DNA from: Palaemon carinicauda
Lineage: Eukaryota; Arthropoda; Malacostraca; Decapoda; Palaemonidae
Assembly (NCBI RefSeq): GCF_036898095.1
Contig: NC_090730.1
Span: 22,140,166-22,204,165 of the forward strand
Length of the DNA stretch: 64,000 nucleotides
Direction of reading: 5' to 3'
The notes under the pieces are model-generated. The model searched no databases and was not told the origin of the DNA. It saw nothing but the letters and a program-made list of their open reading frames with translations. Of this stretch, positions 35,510 to 46,938 are shown one piece after another. The position numbers were made by a program, and so were the translations under genes. The stretch's first letter is position 1, and every line of letters begins with the position of its first letter.

Positions 35510-36938
35510 CGACTGGCTTTTAAGAGCTCCCACAAGTCGTCGCTGTCTGGAGAATCTCAGATGGACTATGGATCTGACCAAGGAACTGGGCCTCCTGGTC
35601 AATTTAGAGGAGTCCCAGCTCGTCCCATCCCAGACCTTTGTCTACCTGGGTATGGAGCTTCAGAGTCGAGCTTTTCGGGCTTTTCCGTCGGCCCCAAGAA
35701 TCTACCAAGCCCTAGAATGCATCCAGAGCATGCTGAGAAGGAACCGATGCTCAGTCAGGTAGTGGATGAGTCTAACAGGGACACTTTCATCGCTGGCCCT
35801 GTTCATCGAGTTAGGGAGACTCCTCCTCCGCCCCCTTCAGTATCATCTAGCTGCTCACTGGATAAAGGACATGACGCTAGAGACGGTCTCAGTTCCTGTT
35901 TCCGAAGAGAGGAGGTCTACTCTAACGTGGTGAAAGAACAGCTTTCTTCTCAAGGAAGGTCTACCTTTGGCTGTTCAGAAACCCGACCGCCGTCTCTTCT
36001 CGGACGCATCAGACACGGGCTGGGGTGCGACTTTGGACGGACAGGAATGCTCGGGAACATGGAATCAGGAGCAAAGGACACTTCACATCAATTGCAAGGA
36101 GCTGTTGGCAGTTCATCTGGCCTTGATAAACTTCAAGTCCCTCCAGCTTAACAAGGTGGTGGAGGTGGACTCTGACAACACCACAGCCTTGGCTTACATC
36201 TCCAAGCAGGGAGGGACTCATTCGTGGAAGTTGTTCTAGATCGCAAGGGACCTCCTCATCTGGTCAAAAGATCGAAAGCTCACGCTGGTAACGAGGTTCA
36301 TTCAGGGCGATATGAATGTCATGGCAGATCGCCTCAGCCGGAAGGGTCAGGTCATCCCCACAGAGTGGACCCTTCTCAAGAATGTTTGCAGCAGACTTTG
36401 GGCCCTGTGGGGTCAGCCAACCATAGATCTGTTCGCTACCTCGATAACCTAGAGGCTCCCGTTGTATTGTTCTCCGATTCCAGACCCAGCAGCAGTTCAC
36501 GTGGATGCTTTTCTGCTGGATTGGTCCCATCTCGACCTGTATGCATTCCCGCCGTTCAAGATTGTCAACAGGGTACTTCAGAAGTTCGCCTCTCGCAAAG
36601 GGACACGGCTGACGTTGGTTGCTCCCCTCTGGCCCGCGAGAGAATGGTTCATTGAGGTACTGCTATGGCTGGTCGACATTCCCAGGACTCTTCCTCTAGG
36701 AGTGGACCTTCTACGTCAACCTCACGTAAAGAAGGTACACCCAATCCTCCACGCTCTTCGTCTGACTGCCTTCAGACTATCGAAAGACTCTCAAGAGCTA
36801 GGGGCTTTTCGAAGGAGGCAGCCAGAGCGATTGCCAGTGCAAGGAGGACATCCACTCTCAGAGTCTATCAGTCTAAAGGGGAAGTCTTCCGAAGCTGGTA
36901 CAAGGCCAATCCAGTTTCCTCAACCAGTACCACTGTAA
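35510..36938 (+). pseudogene. A2 RT C-terminus + RNase H + methyltransferase-like remnant
   Basis: The sequence jumps from ORF1 directly to the DDWLLRA segment of RT near 35507, so the first two Asp-bearing motifs are lost. The same frame then continues through RT thumb, RNase H (LFSDAS near 35997; SDNTTALAYI near 36172) and MT-like domain (YAFPPF near 36540) to 36938. In-frame stops lie near 35760, 35929, 36237 and 36450. The one near 35929 is at the same Trp codon as the TGA in A1. Confidence 0.8.
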
Positions 36939-37834
36939 CCCAGATTGCTGACTTCCTGTTACATCTAAGGAACGTAAGATCCCTTTCAGCTCCTACGATC
37001 AAGGGTTACAGAAGTATGTTGGCAGCGGTTTTCCGCCACAGAGGCTTGGATCTTTCCACCAACAAAGATCTACAGGACCTCCTTAGGTCTTTTGAGACCT
37101 CAAAGGAACGTCGGTTGTCCACTCCAGGCTGGAATCTAGACGTGGTCCTAAGGTTCCTTATGTCATCAAGATTTGAACCTCTCCAATCAGCCTCTTTTAA
37201 GGACCTCACATTAAAAACTCTTTTCCTCGTGTGCTTGGCAACAGCTAAAAGAGTAAGTGAGATCCACGCCTTCAGCAGGAACATAGTTTTCACATCTGAA
37301 ACGGCTACATGTTCCTTGCAGCTCGGTTTTTTGCTAAAACGAGCTTCCTTCTCGTCCTTGGCCTAAGTCGTTCGAGATCCCAAGCCTGTCCAACTTGGTG
37401 GGGAACGAACTGGAGAGAGTACTTTGCCCAGTTAGAGCTCTTAGGTACTATCTAAAAAGGTCATAACCTTTACGAGGACAATCAGAAGCCTTATGGTGTG
37501 CTATCAAGAAGCCTTCTCTTCCAAGGTCTAAGAACTCAGTTTCTTACTAATCAGGCTTCTGATTAGGGAAGCACATTCTCATCTGAAGGAAGAAGACCTT
37601 GCTTTGCTGAAGGTAAGGACACATGAAGTGAGAGCTGTGGCTACTTCAGTGGCCTTCAAACAGAACCGTTCTCTGCAGAGTGTTATGGATGCAACCTATT
37701 GGAGAAGCAAGTCAGTGTTCGCATCATTCTATCTCAAAGATGTCCAGTCTCTTTACGAGAACTGCTACACCCTGGGACCATTCGTAGCAACGAATGCAGT
37801 AGTAGGCGGGGGCTCAGCCACTACATTCCCATAA
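36665..37834 (+). pseudogene. A2 tyrosine recombinase remnant
   Basis: Two collinear fragments. 36665-37366 contains the N-terminal SAM-like core and the first catalytic Arg (TAKRVSEIHAF near 37245). 37604-37834 contains HEVR and the Tyr in SFYLKDVQ. Between them a small deletion near 37330 and a stop near 37465 break the frame. These breaks differ from the single one in A1. Confidence 0.8.
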
Positions 37835-38220
37835 TCCCATAACCTTTTTAACCTTTCTCTTGAATACTTTTTATGGGTTGTACGGTCGGCTAAGAAGCCT
37901 TCCACATCCTTGTTGATTTGGCGGGTGGTCAATTCTTTCTTGAGAAGCGCCGAGGTTAAAGGTTGTGATGAGGTCCTTTAGTATGGGTTGCAGCCCTTTA
38001 TACTTCAGCACCTAAGAGTCGTTCAGCATCCTAAGAGGACCGCTACGCTCAGTAAGGAAGACGTACTTAATAAAGGCAGAGTAATGGTTCAAGTCGTCTT
38101 CCTTACCAGGTACTTATTTATTTTATGTTATTTTTGAATAACTAATAAAATGAAATACGGGATACTTAGCTTCTTTGTCAACATGTATGCTGGTCTCCAC
38201 CCACCACCCTAGGTGTGAAT

Positions 38221-38311
38221 CAGCTACATGATCATCGGGTAAGATTAATATTGAAAAATGTTATTTTCATTAGTAAAATAAATTTTTGAATATACTTACC
38301 CGATGATCATG
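38221..38311. repeat. A2 internal complementary region (ICR)
   Basis: 38221-38258 is the reverse complement of the left end (31979-32016, 38 nt). 38259-38311 is the reverse complement of the right end (38498-38550, 53 nt). Confidence 0.95.
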
Positions 38312-39341
38312 ATTTAATTGACCCACCCTTCCTCCCCATAGAGAACCAGTGGACCGAGGAAAAAATTGAGGTGGTGTTGACAAGAAGTACTGGAGTACCT
38401 GACCACAGATGGCGCTGTTGTGTACACCCCCACCTGTATAGCGATCGCTGGCGTATCCCGACCGTAGATTTCTGTCGGGCAACAGAGTTGACAGCTACAT
38501 GATCATCGGGTAAGTATATTCAAAAATTTATTTTACTAATGAAAATAACATATTGAGAAAATAGCATTGGAGAAAGAGGGTAACTTTACAATTTTTAGTG
38601 ATGCTAGGAGTGTCCTTCAAGCTTTAAAAGTTTTTAATCCTAGTAACCCTCTAGTTTTAAAGATTTTAGAATGGCTCTTTATTATTGGACGCAGAGGTAT
38701 AATGGTTCAATTTTGTTGGGTTCCAACACATGTAGGTGTGTCTGGGAATGAGAAGGCAGATTCACTGGCAAAGAATGCTGCATCCGAGTTGCTGCCAAGA
38801 AAGTATCCTATTCCATGTAATTATTATCTACCTAACATCAAGAAATTGCTTTGCAATAAATGGCAACAGCACTGGGATAGTCTAGATGGCAATAAAATGA
38901 GAGAGGTAACAAATGCCATAACTCCTTGGAGGTATAACATGATGCCCCGAAAATGGGAGACTTCTCTTTGTCGTCTCCGTATTGGTCACACTCGGTTAAC
39001 ACACGAGCTTCTGCTGAAGGGCCAACACCAACCGTATTGTGATGACTGTTTGGTACCTCTAACAGTGAGGCATCTATTGACCGAATGCCCTAATTATAAT
39101 AACTTGCGGAATAGATATTTGTTAGAGGCTCGAGGTGAGGGTGGCAGGTTCATCCTTGCCAAGATTCTTGGACACGATGTGTCCTACTATGCAAGTGGCA
39201 TTTTTAGATTTGTTTCAGAAGTGGGTCTTTTGAAAACTATCTAACTTTTATAATGACTTACTGTATTAACTTTTATGGTTTCAATTGAATATTTTTACCC
39301 TAGATGTCAGGATGCCTGAAAACCTTAAATCAATCAATCAA

Positions 39342-39354
39342 TCCTACGCGCCAA
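39342..39354. repeat. 13-bp target-site duplication (right) of the I-type LINE
   Basis: Exact copy of 23487-23499. It lies immediately after the (TCAA)n tail. Confidence 0.95.
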
Positions 39355-40456
39355 TGCGACCCCTCGCCTACGTGCCATCCCTCGCCCGCGCGCACGAGCA
39401 ATTGCCTCCCGAGCTAGGCAAGGGGCTATCACTCGAGCGAGATACCCAGTGCGATGCCCAGCGCAACCCACAGCGTGTTCCCACACAGGATCCGGCAGTA
39501 CAACGCGTCAGGTCATCTTCATCGCGTTCTCCCCCCCCCCCCCCCCCCCCCCCCCCGTAGGCGCAGGACAGCGCACCCAACGAAGGGACAAAAATCTCCG
39601 GACGGGTCCAGGATCTTTTCTTCTACAGCTTCTTCCTTTCAGGCAGACCCAGTTGTAGTTTCCACTGCTAGGGATCAAACAATCCCCTTCCCATCAGAGG
39701 GTGTCTCTGACAGCGCTGCTGTCAGTTGGCAGCCCTGGTTTGGGCCCTTGATCAGAGTGGTTGTGCAGGCTTTCAAGCCCTCTTTCTCTGAACTGGGCCT
39801 CTAATCATCGGCTATCTCGGGCCCCCTGAACAGGAAGAGAGGAGTGGACGACGTGGTTACTTCTCCAAGGGCGAAACTGATTCCTCGGAAGCCGTCGAGG
39901 AAGGCTCCCTCCCCTCCCCAGACTTTCTCTCCGTCCCCCGTGGACGAGGACTTTCTGTCCTCGGGATTCTCGTGAGGTGAGGCGTTCTCCCATCGCACCA
40001 ATGGGAGAAACCCCACCTCGTGCCGAGAAGTCTCCTCGGGTGGAGGCGGAGAAGAGCCCCCCACCATCTTTCTTGGAATCCTGCATCCCTCCCAGGAGGG
40101 AGTCGAAGGACTCCAAGACGGTTCCGAAATCTTCTTCGAGGATCAGACCAGAACCAGCTAAGCCCGCGGAGAACGTCCATGAGACCCCCCAAGAAGAGCC
40201 TTTGGGGACTGGAGACCTTGCTGTGAGTCCATCAGGAGGAGAGCCCCAGGAGTCGGAGCATGCCTTTTGGCAAGTTTTGACTCTGATGAGGAATCTTAAC
40301 GGATTTTCGGATCCAGAGATTCCTCCTCGAGAGGGCAAGGACACGGTTCTGGACCGAGTCTTTGCTACTCAAAAAACCCCTAAAACCAGAGCGGCTTTGT
40401 CCTGGTCCCAGGGGTTCAAGAGTGCCAGAGATAAGGTCGAGAGCCAGCTCTCCTAG
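39355..40456 (+). pseudogene. Family B ORF1, 3' part
   Basis: Continues the interrupted gag-like sequence with Pro/Arg/Ser-rich composition. Frames change several times: 39454-39804 holds a segment ending FSELGL, and 39977-40456 holds an acidic Pro-rich segment. A 26-base C run at 39531-39556 lies inside it and is one likely source of frameshift. No enzymatic domain is visible. Confidence 0.55.
39531..39556. repeat. Poly(C) run of 26
   Basis: Homopolymer inside the family B ORF1 remnant. Its assembled length may be inaccurate. Confidence 0.85.
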
Positions 40457-40871
40457 CTAGCCTCCTCCAGCCGTTCCAGCGCCGGAAACAAACTCCTCCC
40501 ACCTCCTCGTGTCCACCAAAGGAGGTACTTTGAAATCATCGAGGAGTCCTGTTTAGCTCTTCCCCTCCACCACTCGGTGGAAGAGCTCTCCAGGGGAGGC
40601 CCTCTCGAGAGAGACTCCAACCGGCCAGTGTCGTTCTCGTCCTCGGAGATTCTCGGCCAGGAGAAGGTAGCGAAGTGTGCCATGCAGGCCACTTCGTGGC
40701 TGGATATCTGGCTAGGATCTCTTGGCATCCGGATACGATCCGAAGTCTTGTCTTAGGAGAGTATCTGGAAGGCCTTGGAGACCTCCTTTCTTTTAGGCAC
40801 TCGTACTATCAAGTTTCTGGCCCACCAAGTCTCGAACTTGTGGCCAAGCCCCTTGGGCAGAAGTCAAGACC

Positions 40872-41760
40872 ATGTTGAAGAAGGACGCACTCCAAGAGGC
40901 CGTCGACGGGTCCCCAGGCTTCTACAGTCGACTCTTTCTTGTAAAGAAGGCGTCTGGAGGCTGGAGACCAGTCATCGACCTCTCAGCTCTGAACAGGTAT
41001 GTCAAGCAGACCCCATTCACCATGGAGACGGCAGACACGGTCAGACTCGCAGTGAGACCTCGAGACTTCATGTGCACACTGGATCTAAAGGACGCGTACT
41101 TCCAGATCTCGATCCATCCGTCTTCAAGGAAGTACCTAAGATTCAGCCTAGACAACAAGATCTACCAGTTCAAGGTGCTGTGCTTCGGTCTCTCCACAGC
41201 ACCTCAGGTTTTCACCAGAGTGTTCACCCTGATATCTTCGTGGGCACACAGGATCGGCATCCGTCTCCTCCGTTATCTGGACAACTGGCTGATCTTAGCA
41301 GACTCGGAGTCAACCCTTCTTCGACACCGAGACAAACTTCTGGGGATTTGCCAAGATCTAGGGATCATGGTAAATCTCGAGAAGTCTTCTCTGCTTCCTT
41401 CCTAAAGACTGGTATATCTAGGCATGATATTGGACACCAATCTCCACAAAGCCTTCCCATCAGACGACAGGATAGCAAGGCTGAGGAAGGTCGCAAGTCC
41501 TTTCCTCAGACGAAACGAACTCCCAGCCCAATCGTGGTTACGTCTTCTCGGCCATCTCTTATCCTTGGTGCATCTAGTTCCCAACGGTCGCCTCACAATG
41601 AGATCCCTGCAATGGCGACTCAAGTCCCGGTGGAGTCAAGGACACGATTCCCCAGACGTCTTGATCCCTATGGGTCTCGCGGAATGGACAGACCTTCAGT
41701 GGTGGGTGGCAGACGAGAACGTACGAAAGGGAGTGGATCTTCTCGTCCTCCCCCAAATTT
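40872..41760 (+). pseudogene. Family B reverse transcriptase remnant
   Basis: 40872-41403 encodes the RT core typical of DIRS/gypsy-type enzymes: GFYSRLFLV, GGWRPVIDLS, the LDLKDAYF motif with the first catalytic Asp, and CFGLSTAPQVF. The catalytic box reads YLDNW instead of YLDDW, removing one metal-binding Asp. A stop follows LLPS at 41403-41405, and the thumb continues in the same phase at 41424-41760. Both changes would abolish activity. Confidence 0.85.
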
Positions 41761-42154
41761 GATGCTGTTTTCGGACGCCTCAAAGAAAGGGTGGGGGGTC
41801 CACGTTCTGAACCACAGGACTTCAGGCCTGTGGTCAAAATCAGAAAAGTGCCTTCATATAAATCTGCTAGAAATGAAGGCCGTTTTTCTGGCCCTTCAAC
41901 AGTTCCAACAGCACCTGGCGGGTCACTCTGTGGTTGTGATGAGCGACAACACCACAGTAGTGGCTTACATCAACAAGCAGGGAGGTACCTTTTCAGAACA
42001 GCTATCCCATCTTGCAGTAGAGATACTGAGATGGGCCGAAGTCCACTGGATTCCACTTTTGGCTCGCTTCATTCCAGGCAAAAGGAATGTGCTCGCTGAC
42101 AGTCTGAGCAGAGCGTCTCAGATAGTACCGAGTGGTCTTTGGATCGTCAAGTAG
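41751..42154 (+). pseudogene. Family B RNase H remnant
   Basis: Domain order matches family A: LFSDASKKGWG (first Asp), HINLLEMKAV (Glu), MSDNTTVVAYI (Asp) and the final GKRNVLADSLSR (Asp). All four acidic positions are present, but the domain is out of frame with RT upstream and MT downstream. Confidence 0.8.
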
Positions 42155-42714
42155 CCAACAAAGTCCTGACTTTGTGGGGTTCCCCGATTGTGGATCTGTT
42201 CGCGACAGCGTTGAACTTCAAACTGCCGCTGTACTGTTCCCCAGTCCCGGGCCCCAAGGCTCTCTGGCAAGATGCTTTCCAACAACGGTGGGACAACATC
42301 GACGTATACGCCTTTCCCCTGTTCTGTCTGATGAGGAGGGTACTCAACAAGACCAGACTATCGGTCAACCTCTCGATGACTCTCATAGCTCCGCTGTGGC
42401 ATCACGCGGAAGGGTTCCCGGACCTTCTGCAACTCCTTACGGAGCCTCCGAGAGAACTCCCTCCACGACACGAGCTACTCAAACAACCACACGCCAACAT
42501 CTTTCACAAAGCCATAGCTTCGCCTCGGCTTCACGCCTGGAGACTATCCAGCATCTCCTCGCAGAGAGAGGATTTTCGCAACAAGTTGCGGAAAGGATGT
42601 CTGGACACCTGCAAAAGTCATCCGCAGGGGTCTACCAGGCGAAGTAGAGAGTTTTCTGTGGTTGGTGTCATGGTAGGGGTATCTCTCCACTCGATGCCAC
42701 TATTCCAGCAATAG
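42139..42714 (+). pseudogene. Family B methyltransferase-like domain remnant
   Basis: Conserved series: GSPIVDLFAT, YCSPVPGP, DAFQQRW, VYAFPLF, LIAPLWHH. It corresponds to the domain that sits between RNase H and recombinase in DIRS elements and is described as related to phage N6-adenine methyltransferases. The catalytic 'NPPY'-type loop is replaced by AFPLF. It runs out of frame near 42600. Confidence 0.6.
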
Positions 42715-43616
42715 TGGAGTTCTTCGAGTATTTGCGAGAAGAAATGCGCCTTTCAGTCTCTGCAGTGAAAGGCTATCGCTCAGCCTTAAGTCTAGCCTTC
42801 AGGCTCAAAGGAGTGGACATTTCTTCTTCGCTAGAACTTTCCCTACTCATACGTAGTTATAAACTTACCTGCCCTCAGTCGGAAGTGAGACCTCCTCCAT
42901 GGAACGTGGTTCGAGTTCTCAGGTCTCTTAAGAGACCTCCCTACGAACCATTACGCCAGGCTTCAGATCGCCACCTTACTTGGAAGACGGTGTTCCTACT
43001 AGCTTTGGCGTCAGCCAAGCGAGTTAGCGAACTTCATGGTCTCTCGTATGACATCGTCCATTCAAGGGGATGGGGGGAGGTAGCGTTCAGCTTCGTCCTT
43101 GAGTTTATTGCTAAGACTCAGAATCCGGGAGTGCCGGACCCTCGCTTCGACTCCTTCCGGATTTCGAGTCTTTGTTCCGTAACAGATCACCCAGACCATC
43201 TCCTACTGTGCCCAGTAAGGAGTCTGAGGCTATACCTGAAGAGAACAGCTGCAGTTCGTCCCTAAGTGCAGGCTTTGTTTGTCATCACTGCGAGATCGAA
43301 GAGGAGGGTTACCAAGAACGCCATCTCAGCATGGATTCGAAAGGCAATCCATCTATCCCTGAATCCTGACCCTCCTCCATCACGTCGTCCTAGAGCTCAT
43401 GATGTCGGGAGTAGCTACCTCCCTGGCCTTCAAGAAAAACTTCTCAGTGACGCAGGTTCTGCAAGCAGGGGTGTGGAAGCGTCAAACGACCTTCACAGCC
43501 CACTACCTGCAAGACGTGACCCACAGGAGGCTCGATACCTTCTGCAAGACGTGACCCACAGGAGGCTTGATACCTTCTCTATCGGCCCTGTGGTGGCTGC
43601 ACAACAGCTGGTTTAA
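42330..43616 (+). pseudogene. Family B tyrosine recombinase remnant
   Basis: The N-terminal region (about 42530-42650) ends in a TAG near 42646. The core resumes to 43265 with VKGYRSALSLAF and the first catalytic Arg in SAKRVSELHGLS (near 43020). A stop at 43263-43265 and a one-base change near 43405 follow. The HDV-R box has lost its Arg codon in frame (AHDVG). A 35-bp tandem duplication at 43508-43577 repeats the YLQDVTHRR segment that carries the nucleophilic Tyr. Inactive. Confidence 0.8.
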
Positions 43617-44100
43617 ACCTCATGCTCCTTAATGGCCAAGTAGCAGAGGGTTGAGGGCATTGTTAACCGGTTTTAGTCTGCATGAATGAAAAGGTATGCC
43701 TGGCCCTTATTCTTTTCTTCATCCTCCCCTCTCTTGGGGAAAGCTGCATCCTGGGTTCTCTGCACAGCTGACCTCAAACCACTGCAGGTAAACCATGTTC
43801 CCTTGTGTTCTTAGTATTAAGTTAATACTGTCGCGTCCCCATACCCTGACGAGGTGGTATTGGGAGAGTCCTAGCCTAAAGTTTCCATCTAAAGAACTTC
43901 AGGTCAACTTCCTAGGACGAGTTACACTTTTTTCCTTCACACACAGCTTACGTAGGCCGCAGCCCTTGCATAGCAAGGTGCGAGCAAGGTGCAGGGACTC
44001 TTTATTGTTGAGTGCTGACACACTCGGATAATGAGTCCCCGGGCAAAGCCAAAAGCCAGTATGGCTGGGACTTGTTCCACCTTTCCTAAGGGTTAAGTCA

Positions 44101-44190
44101 CCCACTTTAAATAGCGTGATTTGTATTCCGGTTACGGAACAAATGACAAATTCGTAGATAATTTGTATTTTTCCTAACTATACAAACCTT
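44101..44190. repeat. Family B internal complementary region
   Basis: 44101-44140 is about 85% inverse match to the left end (21091-21130). 44142-44190 is a perfect 49-nt inverse match to the right end (44404-44452). Confidence 0.9.
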
Positions 44191-44453
44191 AACTATTTAA
44201 TCAAACTTGCCTGCCAGCCCTGTCCCCCATGAAGTCCTACCTCTAAGCAAATTGAAGCTTACAACACAGGTGTGTGAGGGGGGAGGGTAGCTAACTAACC
44301 TCCCTAACCCCCGCTAACTAGCGGTGGGGTAATAATCCCTCGTTAAATTTTTATGGCTCGTCCTTTCAGCTACGCCAAAAGTAATTACCCACTTTAAATA
44401 GCAAAGGTTTGTATAGTTAGGAAAAATACAAATTATCTACGAATTTGTCATTT

Positions 44454-46938
44454 TCTTCCGTCATAACAGGATTTTGGAGATAGACATTTGTCGCCTGAAG
44501 GGAAGGTTGGAAACTGGCTCTGTCAGACTTCTGGTTTTCTCTGTTTCTTATCTCATCAGGACTTGGTTCTCATCTGCTTCGGACATAGTTCCTCTCTTGT
44601 CTTATGTTCTGTCCTGTCTCCCCTGGACAATCTCTTCTTATATACCCATGTATGGGCAGAGTTAATTACAGTGGGCAATCATCATTTCCATAGGTGTTTT
44701 TTTAACAATTCTGCGTCTCGATTGGCCTCCTCAAAAAAGTCTACTTTGATCACGACATGGAAGCTTCTAGAAGAAATTTCTGGTGCAATCTGGACCATGT
44801 GTTAAGTCGTAACAAAAGGGCAGCGCGTGTCCACCTATGACGACATATTTGATAAACAAGGATATCCCTCGGGCTCGGTTTCTCAAAATATGCTATCTCC
44901 ACTGATTAAGACGTTGACATCTTGGTCAAAACGGGACAGTCCCCTTATCGCTGCAGGCGCTCTTCGTCAAGGCTCGGTTTACTTTCGAAATGGTGACAAC
45001 AGTGAAGTGATGACAGGTTTGACCAAACAATACAGTAGTAGAATCTCGTCTCGCTCCTCACACTTTAGGAATAGATATTTTTGTCTTTTGATAACATACC
45101 CCTTCAAAAGTATTGTATGTACACTGCCCCATACAACCCTTGGAGAGGAGTGTCAAAGATCTGATTCCTTTGACAGTCTTTCAGCTAAACATATATTTAG
45201 CTAAGCAAGTTGGGGAGCTTACTACATCTTGTTTGTCACTAGTTATTCCAGAGGATGGAAGTCTCCTTATCTTGTTCCTGAGGTCTGGGACAAGACCCAC
45301 CTGCCGATGATACTAGGTTTGAGTCCTTGGTCATCTCTTCTCAGAAGCTGTCCATATTGATCACAATGACTGGCTCCTTTGTCCTGCAGGGTCTCCACGG
45401 TTCTATGACAACGTGGCACCTCAGGGCTGAGCTCCAAAGACTTTTCTTAGCACCAGCAGGATGGTGAGAAAAGTATCCAAGAACACATTTTTCTTCTAGC
45501 TTTGAGACCATTAATTTTTTCCCATACCTCAAACAGCAAAGGCGTTGGAAGTCCAACTCGACCAAGGGGTTACTATGTTCAGAATATCAAGGAAGAACCT
45601 GTCAGTGGTTCAGGTATTAAGACATGAGTCTGCTAATGAATATACTACCCGGTGGAATTTACCCACAGTTTTTGGTTACCTTTACCCTTTATCCTATAAG
45701 GCTACATAATACTGTAAGTCATCATATTTGGCTGTATAATACAGCAAGTTATCTTATGTGGCTGCATAATACAGTAAGTTATGTACACCTAGTTCTCTCA
45801 CGAAACATGATGCATCTCGTCTATGATAACAGTTTGTCATGAATGAAAGGTAGATTGATTGGCCTTATACTCTCCTTCTTTCCTCCTATCTTAGGAATAC
45901 AGCATCTGTGGCCATTATGAGCTGGACAAGACATCAGATGCAGGCAGGTCTCGTAACCAAGCAAACTTTATTATAAGACAGTGTGTTAAGAAGTAGCTCA
46001 CCCATCTTCCCATGCAAAGGGCAGGATGGATAGAATGTATTCAAACCCATTTTTTGGTTGCATATATATTTTGACCAAATATTAGATACGTGTAAGGATA
46101 TAGGTTCTCTTGTGACCTATTACTGTTTACGCATGGTATGGAGACCTCAACTAATGCCCATGCCCTCTCCATACTCAGGTTATTCGGAGGTTGCCAGGAG
46201 TCACCCTCTTTGCTCCTATGCCGGACCAAAGTTCTTTGACATTTCCTTGGAAAGTTAAATGTTGCCAGATTTTGGTTCTTAGGGACTTCCTCCCCCCTTT
46301 AAGGAAGGATGAGTCTCCTATTAAAGGACGAGGATTTATATTCATGCAGGAACGAATTGCAAAGTGGGCAGGGCTTTCTGCCACCTATTGGTAATAGTAA
46401 CTACAGCGCTTTGTTAAATTTGTTTCATGAAGTTCCAATTTTCACTGGTCATACTCCTATTATGACTCAGGTATGTATACTGTAGTTAAGAAAAATACAA
46501 AATGCTTAAAAAATTAGTGATTTTGCTGAATATTCTCATCTATATGGTATGTATATACAGTATTTAAAATGTATTTTCTCAATGTGAATGATGTCTTTGG
46601 ACACTTCTTTACTACTGTATTGGGTATATGATTTTGGACCATAAAACCTAGCAGTGGGTCTTGATGGAAGCCATTTAGTGTCAATTTTCAACTTGGGAAA
46701 AATCAACATTTTAAGTATAATGTAAAAGGTAAAGTTGAATTGCCAGAGGGAATGGTGATATAGGAGGTTAAAAAGGGAGTCCAGATAGTGGCTGAAGGGA
46801 AACTGTCTGTTAAGTAATGCCGCAGTACCCACCTACGTAGTTCTTTGTCCATTTATTCCCTTCTACTACTTTCGTAAACATTTACAGTAGCTAGATATGA
46901 TACCATTGTAAAAAACATTAAACAAATTCCTTTAAAGG
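44454..46938. other. Unassigned region between family B and a SINE
   Basis: Composition is less AT-rich than neighbouring intergenic DNA. Short frames at 44488-44805, 44827-45204 and 46191-46394 do not match a family I know. Three near-copies of a TATAGGCTACATAATAC-type phrase lie at 45700-45780. It could be decayed retroelement sequence that family B inserted into, but no domain can be named. Confidence 0.35.

Larger units (their letters stand above)
33300..35510 (+). pseudogene. A2 ORF1 remnant with expanded tandem repeats
   Basis: Matches ORF1 of A3 in patches (the 'gacctcttacaagctcccaa' zone near 33390; the Pro-rich zone near 33960-34060), with shifts between frames. The central part is replaced by tandem arrays at 34099-34915. 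The Cys-rich N-terminus of A3 ORF1 is missing. Non-functional. Confidence 0.6.
31979..38550 (+). mobile_element. DIRS-like retrotransposon, family A copy A2 (defective)
   Basis: 6.57 kb, beginning TTTTTCAATATT and ending AATAACA like A1. It has inverted terminal repeats (about 31997-32150 and 38360-38512) and an ICR at 38221-38311. It sits inside the RNase H coding region of the I-type LINE. Joining base 31978 to base 38551 with nothing removed or duplicated gives an open RNase H frame, which fixes the ends and shows a zero-base target duplication. ORF1 N-terminus and most of RT are missing, and large tandem repeats have grown in ORF1. Confidence 0.95.
26160..39244 (+). pseudogene. I-type LINE ORF2 in pieces: endonuclease, RT, RNase H
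   Basis: APE endonuclease: QWNCQGL at 26160, LQES near 26250, GDLNG near 26536, SDHAPI near 26760, with a frameshift near 26485. Reverse transcriptase: YRPIALTS near 27660, QCGFRK near 27763, GVPQGSVL near 28040. The Tigger element then interrupts. RT resumes at 30914 with FVDD near 30960, and several indels follow. RNase H begins at YTDGS near 31853, is interrupted at 31978 by A2, and resumes at 38551 with SDARSV and GNEKAD. A Cys/His tail follows, and the frame ends at TAA/TAG near 39241. The segments are collinear and in family order, so this is one gene split twice. Confidence 0.85.
23500..39341 (+). mobile_element. I-type LINE with RNase H, interrupted by a Tigger transposon and by DIRS A2
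   Basis: A non-LTR retrotransposon is flanked by a perfect 13-bp duplication and ends with a (TCAA)n tail at about 39328-39341. Without its two passengers (28092-30913 plus one TA, and 31979-38550) it is about 6.4 kb. ORF1 has an RRM-like domain and zinc knuckles. ORF2 has endonuclease, reverse transcriptase and RNase H. RNase H after RT, with a short-unit tail, fits the I superfamily rather than Jockey. Several frameshifts and stops show that it is inactive. Confidence 0.9.
21091..44453 (+). mobile_element. DIRS-like retrotransposon, family B, carrying a nested 15.8-kb insertion
   Basis: The outer element of a nest. Its own sequence is about 7.5 kb (21091-23499 plus 39355-44453). The left end GTTCCATAAC at 21091 recurs inverted at 44101-44140. 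The right end (44404-44452) is exactly inverted at 44142-44190, so 44101-44190 is an ICR like that of family A. Gene order is ORF1, RT, RNase H, MT-like, tyrosine recombinase. All reading frames are broken. It is only distantly similar to family A at protein level. Confidence 0.85.

Noticed and set aside
44488..45204. Two 105-125-codon frames to the right of family B as a host gene
   Set aside because: No motif, no conserved splice sites, and frequent stops between them. Left as unassigned sequence.
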